A DNA stretch of 64,000 nt from Ignavibacteriota bacterium (lineage in GTDB: Bacteria; Bacteroidota; Ignavibacteria; UBA10030), in contig PMZI01000081.1 in the NCBI GenBank assembly GCA_003170475.1, positions 56,057 through 120,056 of the forward strand, written 5' to 3'. Position numbers and translations under genes: made by a program. Each line of letters starts with the position of its first letter. The first letter of the stretch is position 1. Shown here in pieces: positions 52,843 to 60,693 of this stretch. The notes below the pieces were generated by a model. The model did no database searches. It was given only the letters and a program-made list of their open reading frames with translations, and was not told the DNA's origin.

Positions 52843-53835
52843 ATGCGTTTCAGCATCGCCGTCGTGTTTCTGCTCGGAACCCTTGCGGGTTGCAGCGACC
52901 TCGTGGTGAACCCCGTTCCTCACACCGACAACTCGATCGACTTTGAGCGAGCCTGGGCAATCACGGATTCCGTTTATCCATATTTTCAGTTCAAGAGCAT
53001 CGATTGGGATAGCGTTCATTCGGTTTTCCAACCACTGGCTGAGAAAACAAAAGGTGATGGAATATTCCAGATTCTTTTCGATATGCTGGCGGGGTTGAAA
53101 GACGGGCACGTTGACCTGAAGACGCAAACCGGCCTGGACGTTCGCACGTACACACCTCCGAGGACGGAACGAGACAGGTTCACAGTTGATATTCTTGTTG
53201 TTCGCAAGTTCTTCACGGAAGACCTGAAGCAGGCGGGCGGAGACAGGATGGAATATGGAATTCTCCCGGGCGGCATCGGCTATGTCAGGATATCGACATT
53301 CGAAAACGGTTCCTGGATCTATGAGTTTGACAATGTTTTGTCGTACCTGCGCGACACAAAGGGCCTGATCATCGACGTGCGCGACAACGGAGGCGGTTCA
53401 ACAAACATGTCGGATGTTGTTGTGAGTCGCTTTCTCAGCTCCGCGATCCCGTACTTTCCGGTCTATCGAGGAGGCAAACCCCAACCTGTTCTGTTTCTTC
53501 AGCCATCAGGGCCGTTCCCGTACTCAAAACCTATCGTCGTCTTGATCAATGGGGTCAGTTTCAGTACCACGGAGTGTTTTGCTGAGATGATGAAACAGAT
53601 TGAGACGGTGACGGTTGTTGGAGATACTACGGGAGGCGGAGGTGGTGCACCGGAATATTATCCTCTGCCGAGCGGACGGCAAATTCGGGTTTCCACGAAA
53701 AATATCTGCCGGTACGACGGGCAGCCGATGGAATGGAACGGCGTCCCGCCTGATGTTGTCGTTCTTCAGACCAGGGCGGACGTGAAGAATGGGTACGACC
53801 TGCAGCTTGAACGGGCCATCGGGCTGCTGAAATAG
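52843..53835 (+). CDS. S41-family peptidase lipoprotein
   Basis: Start at ATG 52843 (alternative 52822); lipobox TLAGC. The 330-residue protein has an N-terminal helical tricorn-type region (FQILFDMLAGLKDGHVDL) and an S41 catalytic domain: IGYVRISTFENGSWI, GLIIDVRDNGGGST, VVLINGVSFSTTECFAEMM with the probable nucleophile Ser, VGDTTGGGGGAPEYYPLPSGR and GVPPDVVV. No full PDZ domain is apparent. Family members cleave peptides near the C-terminus in the periplasm. It follows the barrel protein closely and is likely in the same transcript. Confidence 0.88.
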   Translation: MRFSIAVVFLLGTLAGCSDLVVNPVPHTDNSIDFERAWAITDSVYPYFQFKSIDWDSVHSVFQPLAEKTKGDGIFQILFDMLAGLKDGHVDLKTQTGLDVRTYTPPRTERDRFTVDILVVRKFFTEDLKQAGGDRMEYGILPGGIGYVRISTFENGSWIYEFDNVLSYLRDTKGLIIDVRDNGGGSTNMSDVVVSRFLSSAIPYFPVYRGGKPQPVLFLQPSGPFPYSKPIVVLINGVSFSTTECFAEMMKQIETVTVVGDTTGGGGGAPEYYPLPSGRQIRVSTKNICRYDGQPMEWNGVPPDVVVLQTRADVKNGYDLQLERAIGLLK

Positions 53836-53940
53836 ACGGTTTGGCGCATTCAGGTAGCAGGCCGGGCAAAGATCATAGTACCCGACATCCAGACTGAGCA
53901 ATCCTCGCTTCTCTTCACCCCATCCAAAGGAGGTCCCGCC

Positions 53941-54471
53941 ATGTTCCTCACGTATAAGATCATCGGCACGATCGCTGTCATTGCTTTCATCGCCCTCTTC
54001 ACAGCCGGCGTTGTGATGGACTCAAGCCCGTATCGTGCACAGCTCAACTCCCCATCGTTCAATTTGACGGCTCTGCTTGCCGTGATGTTGACGTACACGC
54101 CTTCGAACGTCGCATTTCTGGCGCTCCTTTCCGGACTTATCGCCGGCTGTTCGAGCATTCTCACGCACGGGCGCGTGACACATGCCTCACATCAAGTGGC
54201 AACGGAAGCTCGCATGGAGGAAAGTGCAACGTACCGCACGGAGAGCCCGGTTGCTTCGATGTTCAGAAGCCTCGTCGCCTATCTGGCTTTTATGGCCGGG
54301 GTTCTCATCACAACGGTTTCGCCCTTCACGACCACGACGCCCGAACAATATGTGCGGCTCGCCGCTGCGGTTTCGTTTTTCGCCTTTATTGTCGGCTACG
54401 ATCCGACGAAGTTTCGTGGTTTGTTGAACACGCCGCTGCCGCGGAAGGGTGCGGCGAAGGTAAAGGGGTAA
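53941..54471 (+). CDS. Membrane protein with about four helices, unknown function
   Basis: A 176-residue protein with a perfect AAAGGAGG site. Hydrophobic segments: TYKIIGTIAVIAFIALFTAG, FNLTALLAVMLTYTP with NVAFLALLSGLIAGCSSIL, SLVAYLAFMAGVLITTV and YVRLAAAVSFFAFIVGY. The polar stretch HGRVTHASHQVATEARMEES is the main cytosolic loop. No family recognised. Strong translation signals suggest a genuine gene. Confidence 0.65.
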   Translation: MFLTYKIIGTIAVIAFIALFTAGVVMDSSPYRAQLNSPSFNLTALLAVMLTYTPSNVAFLALLSGLIAGCSSILTHGRVTHASHQVATEARMEESATYRTESPVASMFRSLVAYLAFMAGVLITTVSPFTTTTPEQYVRLAAAVSFFAFIVGYDPTKFRGLLNTPLPRKGAAKVKG

Positions 54472-54778
54472 TGGGCAGGCGATCACCACGAGAATGCTTT
54501 TCTTCGCTGGGTCGTCCACGCAAAGAAACCAAGTCACCCTGAGCGCAGTCGAAGGGTGTTATGAGCCAGACAACGTGAATTGCATCGGCCACGGGCGCGT
54601 GTGAAGCCTGGTACTGGATTCCCGACACAAGAATTCGGGAATGACAATGTTATTGATCTCGCCTTCTTCTTCGTCCCGCCCAGAACCAGCGGGACTGCCC
54701 GAAATGACTGAGAGCTTGGTGTCCTTGCGAGCGTTGTTTGCGAACTGAACCATCCAGAAATGGCTGGGGTGCACTTGC
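54472..54778. repeat. Intergenic repeats before the arsenic operon's 3' end
   Basis: No gene. 54572-54648 is a third copy of the repeat at 39598 and 50060 (TTGCATCGGCCACG, ACTGGATTCCCGACA, AATTCGGGAATGACA). AAGTCACCCTGAGCGCAGTC around 54531-54550 belongs to the CACCC-GAG class of dispersed repeats. No clear terminator of the ars operon was found. Confidence 0.7.
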
Positions 54779-55831
54779 TTACGCGGACGGAAGCGGAAAA
54801 TACTTCTTCTTGAAGAACAGGGACACGTTGACGAGGCTGATCAGCACCGGAACCTCCACCAGCGGACCGATGACTGCTGCGAAGGCCACTCCGGAATTAA
54901 TCCCGAACACCGCGATGGAGACGGCGATGGCAAGTTCGAAGTTGTTGCTCGCAGCCGTAAAGGAGAGAGTTGCAGATTTTGCGTAGTCCGCCCCGGCCTT
55001 TTTTGCCAGAGCGAATGAAATCAAGAACATGATGACGAAGTACACGACGAGCGGCAGCGCAATCCGCAGCACATCGAGAGGTATTTTGACGATGTACTCG
55101 CCTTTGAGCGAGAACATCACCACAATGGTAAAAAGGAGTGCAATGAGAGTGATCGGCGAGATCCTGGGAATGAACCGGTGCTCATACCACTCTTTGCCTT
55201 TCATCCTGAGCAGTGTGAATCTCGTCGCGATGCCGGCAATGAACGGGATGCCGAGGTAGACAAAGACGCTCTTCGCTATCTGCCCGATCGTGACATCGAC
55301 CGCGAACGTCTGCAAGCCCAGCCAGGACGGAAACAGCGTGAGGAAAACATAGGCATATACAGAAAAGAAGAGTACCTGGAAAATCGAATTAAATGCAACG
55401 AGCCCCGCAGCGTATTCCGTATCTCCCTTCGCCAGCTCATTCCAAACGATGACCATCGCTATGCACCGTGCCAGTCCCATGATGATCAGGCCTGCCATGT
55501 ATTCCGGATAGCCGCGGAGAAAAATGATCGCCAGGATGAACATCAGCACGGGTCCGACAAGCCAGTTCTGAACGAGGGAGAGGATAAGCACCCGTGTATT
55601 CTTGAAAACATCGCCGAGCTCTTCGTACTTCACCTTCGCGAGCGGGGGATACATCATCAGGATTAAACCAATCGCGATCGGGATATTGGTTGTGCCGCTC
55701 TGAAACGAGTTCCAGAAGTTGACGATGCCGGGAGATGAGTAGCCGGCGAGCACACCGATAGCCATCGCAAGGAATATCCAGAGCGTGAGATAGCGATCGA
55801 GGAAGGAGAGTTGCTTCCGAAGGCCCGTCAT
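54779..55831 (-). CDS. acr3: Arsenite efflux transporter, ACR3 family
   Basis: A 350-residue, ten-helix protein of the BART superfamily. It has the ACR3 hallmarks: [32 protein letters not shown] with the essential Cys (Cys123) and Glu (132), and [18 protein letters not shown]. It extrudes arsenite, driven by proton motive force. Its start overlaps the arsC stop by four bases (ATGA), so reduction of arsenate and export of arsenite are coupled in translation. Last gene of the operon. Confidence 0.95.
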   Translation of the reverse strand: MTGLRKQLSFLDRYLTLWIFLAMAIGVLAGYSSPGIVNFWNSFQSGTTNIPIAIGLILMMYPPLAKVKYEELGDVFKNTRVLILSLVQNWLVGPVLMFILAIIFLRGYPEYMAGLIIMGLARCIAMVIVWNELAKGDTEYAAGLVAFNSIFQVLFFSVYAYVFLTLFPSWLGLQTFAVDVTIGQIAKSVFVYLGIPFIAGIATRFTLLRMKGKEWYEHRFIPRISPITLIALLFTIVVMFSLKGEYIVKIPLDVLRIALPLVVYFVIMFLISFALAKKAGADYAKSATLSFTAASNNFELAIAVSIAVFGINSGVAFAAVIGPLVEVPVLISLVNVSLFFKKKYFPLPSA

Positions 55832-56262
55832 ACGTCTGTTCCTTTGAGGTTTTCTTCATAGAATGTGCGGAAAGCGGACTTGATCTCGTCGCGCACGCGT
55901 CGATGCTCGCTTACGATCTCTTCTTCTGTGCCCATCGTCCACGTCGGATCGTCGAATCCCATGTGCAGCCGATGCTTCACATTGCCTATGAACACAGGGC
56001 AGGATTCGTTCGCATCGTCGCAGACTGTAATGACATAGTCGAACGTATGAGTAAGAAATTGGTTGACGTGCTTCGGCGAATGCCGGCTGATATCAATTCC
56101 CACCTCTTTCATAGCAGCAATGGCATGGGAACTGACTCTCGATGCAGGTTCTGTTCCCGCCGAATACAATTCGAGAGCTTGATCGAACGACCGGAGGAAA
56201 CCTTCCGCCATCTGACTGCGGCAGGAATTTCCTGTGCACAGGACAAGTATTCTCTTGGCCAT
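55828..56262 (-). CDS. arsC: Arsenate reductase, LMW phosphatase-type (thioredoxin-coupled)
   Basis: A 144-residue protein with the LMW-PTP loop [14 protein letters not shown] (Cys9, Arg15) and the two resolving cysteines in [12 protein letters not shown] (Cys81, Cys88), matching Cys10/82/89 of the S. aureus plasmid enzyme. It reduces As(V) to As(III) with electrons from thioredoxin. The three-Cys arrangement distinguishes it from the glutaredoxin type. Eight bases separate it from arsN2 upstream. Confidence 0.95.
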   Translation of the reverse strand: MAKRILVLCTGNSCRSQMAEGFLRSFDQALELYSAGTEPASRVSSHAIAAMKEVGIDISRHSPKHVNQFLTHTFDYVITVCDDANESCPVFIGNVKHRLHMGFDDPTWTMGTEEEIVSEHRRVRDEIKSAFRTFYEENLKGTDV

Positions 56263-56270
56263 GAGGATGT

Positions 56271-56711
56271 CTACGTGAGGTTGAACATCATAGAAGTTGA
56301 TGAAGCCGGGCAGATACCCGTGAATTCAGAAGATTTCATTAAGTCACTTCTGGCGATGAGTGACCGCTCAATGACTTGAAAGCCCTTCTTTTCAAAGAAC
56401 TTCCTTGCAGTGTCTGTGAGCAGAACGATTCTCTTGACGCGGCGCTCTCTGGCCCGTGAGAGCATCCAGTCGATCAGTGCCGAACCGATCCCCTTGTTCC
56501 TCTGATCGGATCGAATTGCCACGGAACGAAGGAGTGCGTCGTCGGCGTAGTATTCAAAGCCAGCGACTCCGATGATGACGCCTTCTTCTTCGGCGACAAA
56601 GAACTCCGTCGTCTTTGTGCCCAGCGATTCGGTCGGCAAATGCGCCTCTTCGAGCAGTGCGCGAATCTTTGGCTCGTCGGCGTCAATAGTCTGTCGATAT
56701 CCGGGCTTCAT
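56271..56711 (-). CDS. arsN2: GNAT acetyltransferase ArsN2-like
   Basis: A 146-residue GNAT protein: VIIGVAGFEYYADDALLRSVAI, RSDQRNKGIGSALIDWML with the acetyl-CoA loop (Q-R-x-K-G-I-G), and the ArsN2-type end LLTDTARKFFEKKGFQVIER, SEFTGICPASSTSMMF. ArsN-type enzymes acetylate organoarsenicals or are found fused to arsenic genes; the precise substrate is unproven. It sits between arsM and arsC. Confidence 0.85.
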   Translation of the reverse strand: MKPGYRQTIDADEPKIRALLEEAHLPTESLGTKTTEFFVAEEEGVIIGVAGFEYYADDALLRSVAIRSDQRNKGIGSALIDWMLSRARERRVKRIVLLTDTARKFFEKKGFQVIERSLIARSDLMKSSEFTGICPASSTSMMFNLT

Positions 56712-56723
56712 GGCTTCTCTTGG

Positions 56724-57539
56724 TTAGCTCTTCGGCTTCTCCGCGTAGACCGTGATGCTAAAGATCCCGACGCGGGTCTTCTTGAACTCTCTGAGTTGCT
56801 CGAGTGTTAGAACGCGGGCGAGGACCTCGTTCGGGATATCTATCGTCCGTTCTTTTTGCACGGTAATGTTCGTGAACCCTGATTCCCGAATGACGCGAAG
56901 ATACTCTTGCTTCTGAACCGCACCTGAGATGCAGCCCGCATACAAGCTAGCCTCTTTGCGCAACTCGTCCGTGAGTTCACCTTGAAGCACAATGTCGGAG
57001 ATGCTGAAGTGTCCGCCGGGCTTCGTGATACGATAGGTCTCGGCAAATGCCTTCTGTTTGTCCGGCACGAGATTCATCACACAGTTGCTGACAACGACAT
57101 CGGCCGTATCGTTGTCGATCGGCATCGTTTCAATGTCGCCGAGACGGAAGTCGACGTTCGTGAACCCGAGCTTTGCCGCGTTGGCTCGTGCCTTCTCAAT
57201 CATCGGCACTGTCATGTCGATACCGATGACTCGTCCGGTTTCGCCGACGATGGATCGCGCTATGAAGCAATCGTTGCCGGCTCCTGAACCGAGATCGACA
57301 ATAGTGTTACCCGGTTTGATCTGGGCAAACTCCGTCGGGAGTCCGCATCCCAGGGCAAGGTCTGCATCAGGGACGTACCCGGGAAGGGTCTTGTAGTCTT
57401 CGGCCATCACGGAAAATTCGACTGAACTGCAACCGCATCCGCTTCCGCAGCACGATGATTGATTCTCTTCCTTTGACTGTAATGCAATGGCGCCGTACTT
57501 CTCTTTCACCATCTCTTTGATTTCGTTGTCAGTGCTCAT
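56724..57539 (-). CDS. arsM: Arsenite S-adenosylmethionine methyltransferase
   Basis: A 271-residue protein with a Cys-rich N-terminus (SSCCGSGCGCSS), SAM motif VDLGSGAGNDCFIA and the three conserved As(III)-binding cysteines: Cys65 in LGCGLPTEF, Cys153 in SNCVMNLVPD and Cys203 in AGCISGA. It methylates arsenite to mono-, di- and trimethyl forms. With efflux (acr3) and reduction (arsC) in one operon, the cell has both transport and methylation routes. Fifty-one bases separate it from arsR. Confidence 0.95.
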   Translation of the reverse strand: MSTDNEIKEMVKEKYGAIALQSKEENQSSCCGSGCGCSSVEFSVMAEDYKTLPGYVPDADLALGCGLPTEFAQIKPGNTIVDLGSGAGNDCFIARSIVGETGRVIGIDMTVPMIEKARANAAKLGFTNVDFRLGDIETMPIDNDTADVVVSNCVMNLVPDKQKAFAETYRITKPGGHFSISDIVLQGELTDELRKEASLYAGCISGAVQKQEYLRVIRESGFTNITVQKERTIDIPNEVLARVLTLEQLREFKKTRVGIFSITVYAEKPKS

Positions 57540-57590
57540 GATGAACCTCCATAGAGTGCATTTAATCGCAGATGAGCTGAAAGAAATATC

Positions 57591-57911
57591 TCAGCAGCAT
57601 TTCTTTACGTCAACCATGAACTGTGATAACAGATCTTTCGCTTCGTTCCACACTTTCTTGTCAATGCAGTAACAGACCTTTGGTCCGTCGAATTCGCCTT
57701 TGATGAGACCAACTCGCTTCAATTCGGCCAGATGCTGGGACACCGTCGCCTGAGACAACGGAAGCTCCTCAACAATGTCACCGCACATGCAGGAATTCTG
57801 ATTGGCGAGGAACTGTAGTATTGCGATGCGCGCGGGGTGCCCGAGCGCCTTTGAGAAGTCGGCGATCCGATTCTGAAGTGTGTCGAACGATTCTTTCTTT
57901 GAGAGTCCCAT
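57591..57911 (-). CDS. arsR: ArsR/SmtB-family metalloregulator
   Basis: A 106-residue winged-helix repressor: FSKALGHPARIAILQFL, then SCMCGDIVEELPLSQATVSQ with the helix-turn-helix and a Cys41-x-Cys43 pair at the classical alpha3 arsenite site, further Cys80/Cys82 in the wing and a terminal Cys-Cys pair (105-106). As(III) binding should release it from DNA. First gene of the operon; a perfect palindrome begins 9 bases before its start codon, so it is autoregulated. Confidence 0.93.
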   Translation of the reverse strand: MGLSKKESFDTLQNRIADFSKALGHPARIAILQFLANQNSCMCGDIVEELPLSQATVSQHLAELKRVGLIKGEFDGPKVCYCIDKKVWNEAKDLLSQFMVDVKKCC

Positions 57912-57919
57912 GGTTTGTC

Positions 57920-57937
57920 TATCGTAATATTACGATA
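57920..57937 (-). promoter_or_regulatory. ArsR operator: 18-bp perfect palindrome
   Basis: TATCGTAATATTACGATA is a perfect inverted repeat, 9 bases upstream of the arsR start codon. On the minus strand a possible -35 (TTGAAA, complement of 57942-57947) precedes it and TACGAT within it could serve as -10 with a 15-base spacer, so a bound repressor would cover the promoter. Confidence 0.8.
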
Positions 57938-58099
57938 AAAGTTTCAATCATGCAATACCACCATCAATGGACCTTCAGCTCGACACAGTTCACCATTCAT
58001 GAAATTGGTTTGTCTGCGTGCCCCGATTCCTTTTGAAAAGACTCGAAAAATCGATAGCTTCAATGCAATTCGAAATCCCCTTCCTCTTGGACTGAATCG

Positions 58100-58510
58100 A
58101 TGAACGAAAACAGACCGCACGTCGGTATCGGCGTGATCATCCGAAAAGGAAACAAGGTTCTGCTTGGCATGAGGAAGGGCTCTCATGGCAGAGGTTCGTG
58201 GAGCTTTCCCGGGGGACACCTTGAGTATGGAGAACAAGTCGAGGATTGTGCAATAAGGGAAGTGAAGGAAGAGACAGGGGCGCTGATCTCGGTGATTCGC
58301 CCCGGTCCCTTCACGAACGACATCTTCCATGAGGAAGGCAAGCACTATGTGACGTTGTTTGTCGTAGCGGACTACGTCTCGGGGGAAGTTCAGGCGCTCG
58401 AACCCGAAAAATGCGAGCGATGGGAATGGTTTGGATGGAATGACTTGCCACGACCGCTCTTTCTCCCCATCGAGAACCTCTTGAAGACCGGTTTTAATCC
58501 ATTTCTCTGA
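58100..58510 (+). CDS. Nudix hydrolase (MutT/NUDT15-like)
   Basis: A 136-residue protein with a full Nudix box, GGHLEYGEQVEDCAIREVKE plus ETG, matching GX5EX7REUXEEXGU, preceded by GSHGRGSWSFPGG. Nearby WEWFGWNDLPRPLFLPIENL is typical of NUDT15-type nucleotide triphosphate pyrophosphatases. It may sanitise oxidised or other nucleotides. Divergent from the ars operon, with its own upstream region of 188 bases shared with arsR. Confidence 0.9.
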   Translation: MNENRPHVGIGVIIRKGNKVLLGMRKGSHGRGSWSFPGGHLEYGEQVEDCAIREVKEETGALISVIRPGPFTNDIFHEEGKHYVTLFVVADYVSGEVQALEPEKCERWEWFGWNDLPRPLFLPIENLLKTGFNPFL

Positions 58511-58551
58511 TATCAGGCGAAGCTCATCTATTTTGACGGGGAGTCAAACTC

Positions 58552-59619
58552 TTGGCAACCAAACTGTTCTCACCTCTGTTTCTCAGAACTGTTGAATTCC
58601 GCAATCGTATTTTCGTCTCGCCGATGTGCCAGTATTCTGCCCTTCATGGTGTGCCGAACGATTGGCACATGGTTCATCTCGGGAGCAGAGCTGTTGGCGG
58701 GGCGGGGCTTGTGATTGCGGAAGCGACTGCGGTCACTGCGGAAGGGCGCATTTCCCCGGGCGATTTGGGGATTTGGAATGACCAGCAGGTCAAAGCTTTT
58801 CAAGCGATCACATCCTTTATCGCCGAACAAGGCTCTGTGCCGGGGATCCAGCTTGCCCACGCGGGACGCAAGGCATCTACTGCTCCGCCGTGGAAGGGGG
58901 GTCGTCCGGTGAAGATCTCTGATGGAGGCTGGCAGCCGGTGGCGCCGACTGCGGTCTCCTTTGACGACGAATATCCTTCTCCCAGGGAACTCTCACAATC
59001 TGAAATTGCAGAGCACGTATCCAAGTTCGCCGAAGCTGCTCTTCGTTCACTGGATGCAGGCTTCAAAGTAATTGAACTTCACATGGCTCATGGGTACTTG
59101 ATGCATGAGTTTCTCTCGCCTCTTACCAACAAACGCACCGATGAATATGGAGGAAGCCTCGAAGGGCGCGCGCGGTTTCCGCTTCACGTCGCAAAAGCAG
59201 TGAGAGATGTTTGGCCGTCGGAGCTTCCGTTGTTCGTTCGGATATCAGCGACGGATTGGGTGGAGGGAGGATGGGATTTGGAACAGTCCGTGAAGTTTGC
59301 GAAATGGCTACGAGACCTCGGCATCGATCTGATCGATTGCTCCAGTGGCGGACTTGTCCCGCACGCGAAAGTCCCAGTGGCACCCGGATACCAGGTGCCG
59401 TTTGCCGCGACGATACGCCGTGAGGTCAACATGCCCACCGGAGCTGTCGGCCTGATTACTGAAGCCCACCAAGCTGAGGAAATTCTCCAAAAAGGCGAGG
59501 CCGATGTGGTTTTCCTTGCAAGAGCCCTCCTGAGAGATCCCTACTGGCCAATTCATGCGGCGAAAGAACTCTCGGTGGATTTCCCGTGGCCGGTGCAGTA
59601 TCTGCGGGCGAAGACATGA
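58552..59619 (+). CDS. Old Yellow Enzyme family NADH:flavin oxidoreductase (YqjM-like)
   Basis: A 355-residue FMN-dependent TIM barrel; TTG start preceded by GGGGAG. VSPMCQYSALHG (Cys and Tyr of the thermophilic-like OYE class), HLGSRAVGGAGLVIAEATAV, QLAHAGRKAST, ELHMAHGYLMHEFLSPLTNK with the His pair, and DEYGGSLEGRARFPL are present. Such ene-reductases reduce alpha,beta-unsaturated carbonyls, nitro compounds or quinones. Follows the Nudix gene by 41 bases. Confidence 0.92.
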   Translation: MATKLFSPLFLRTVEFRNRIFVSPMCQYSALHGVPNDWHMVHLGSRAVGGAGLVIAEATAVTAEGRISPGDLGIWNDQQVKAFQAITSFIAEQGSVPGIQLAHAGRKASTAPPWKGGRPVKISDGGWQPVAPTAVSFDDEYPSPRELSQSEIAEHVSKFAEAALRSLDAGFKVIELHMAHGYLMHEFLSPLTNKRTDEYGGSLEGRARFPLHVAKAVRDVWPSELPLFVRISATDWVEGGWDLEQSVKFAKWLRDLGIDLIDCSSGGLVPHAKVPVAPGYQVPFAATIRREVNMPTGAVGLITEAHQAEEILQKGEADVVFLARALLRDPYWPIHAAKELSVDFPWPVQYLRAKT

Positions 59620-59970
59620 GGGTGGGACGCGAAGAAGATTTTGAAAGTCATTGCGAGGTGTCCCGCTGTCTTTTGGCGGGGCGACGAAGTTCCGCTCTTT
59701 GCCTGCCCGCCTTGCAGGTACACAGATGGCAGGCGGGAATCCCGCTCGTAAGCGGAATCTCCCGCTTTTGGATCCCGCCATGTTACGGGATCCTGGACAG
59801 CGGGACAGGAGCGGGACAATCTATCCATGTATGAATTGCCCGCCCACCCAATGGTGCGTTCCAATGCGGGCAGGCTTCGCACAAAACGCTCGCAATGACC
59901 AGGGTTCTGATTTTGTCGTGGCCTCGTCTGCCTGATGCCCGGTGAAAGTGCCCGGCACCTCACATGGACT
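59620..59970. repeat. Intergenic GCGGGA-type repeats
   Basis: No gene. 59700-59815 carries several inverted arms: TGCCTGCCCGCC...GGCGGGAATCCCGCT, GCGGAATCTCCCGC, TTTTGGATCCCGCC...GGGATCCTGGACAGCGGGAC. The layout matches 48540-48690 and the general CATTCCCGC family seen around GIY-YIG gene 1. The 59640-59670 sequence TTGCGAGGTGTCCCGC is the usual edge of such elements. Confidence 0.7.
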
Positions 59971-60453
59971 TCAGTCGTTTTCACGAAGACGAAGCGGAAG
60001 CCCGATCTCCCTAGCGATAGACATCGCCAACTTTTCCCCTTCCTTGCTGAATGTCCATGCGAAGAGCTGTTTGATCGAGTGCTGCCGCTGGATTTCCCGG
60101 ACCGCCTGAACCGCAGAACGCTTGGCCAATCCTTTTCCCCGATGCTCGGGAAGAACCAGAGCTGAACACAAGTAGACGGCTTCGTAGTGTTCGCCGGCAA
60201 GAGTCTTCTTCAGGATCTGCTGTTCATTGATAGTGTTGGCGAGGAATTGTTCCATGACATCGATTGTTGTGGGAATAACCAGGATCCAGACGATCGGGCC
60301 GTCCTCATTTCTGACCTCGGTCATCGTGTTCGGATGAATCGCGAGGAGTTTTGTCCGCGTTCCTTCATCGACGGAAATTTGCTCCGGGTCATTCTTCACA
60401 TCGAAGAATTCCTCCGCAAGAGCGATCATTCGCTTCAAATTATCGTCGGACAT
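59971..60453 (-). CDS. GNAT-family acetyltransferase-like protein
   Basis: A 160-residue cytosolic protein. YLCSALVLPEHRGKGLAKRS carries the acetyl-CoA loop pattern (R-G-K-G-x-A) after a beta-bulge strand, followed by a helix (VQAVREIQRQH) and FAWTFSKEGEKLAMSI. The N-terminal half (MIALAEEFFDVKNDPEQI) is not typical GNAT. Substrate unknown. Single gene between convergent neighbours' repeats. Confidence 0.7.
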   Translation of the reverse strand: MSDDNLKRMIALAEEFFDVKNDPEQISVDEGTRTKLLAIHPNTMTEVRNEDGPIVWILVIPTTIDVMEQFLANTINEQQILKKTLAGEHYEAVYLCSALVLPEHRGKGLAKRSAVQAVREIQRQHSIKQLFAWTFSKEGEKLAMSIAREIGLPLRLREND

Positions 60454-60693
60454 CAGGAAATCCCCCTGGGACCGTTCGGTGGACGCTGTTTCTCATCCAC
60501 AATAATGAACAAGCAGAACCGAAGATGCAAGCGTTGATTTGGTATTGAGTTTTCTCATTCGTGAGTTTCTCTTTTCTGAATATCCGGAACGCGCGATGCG
60601 CCTTTCAATTCACGAAAACTTCTTTCTGCGCCGTTTTATCCGTAGATTGCACCCCGAGGCTTCTAGACAATCAGGCTGCAACTATCGGAGACA

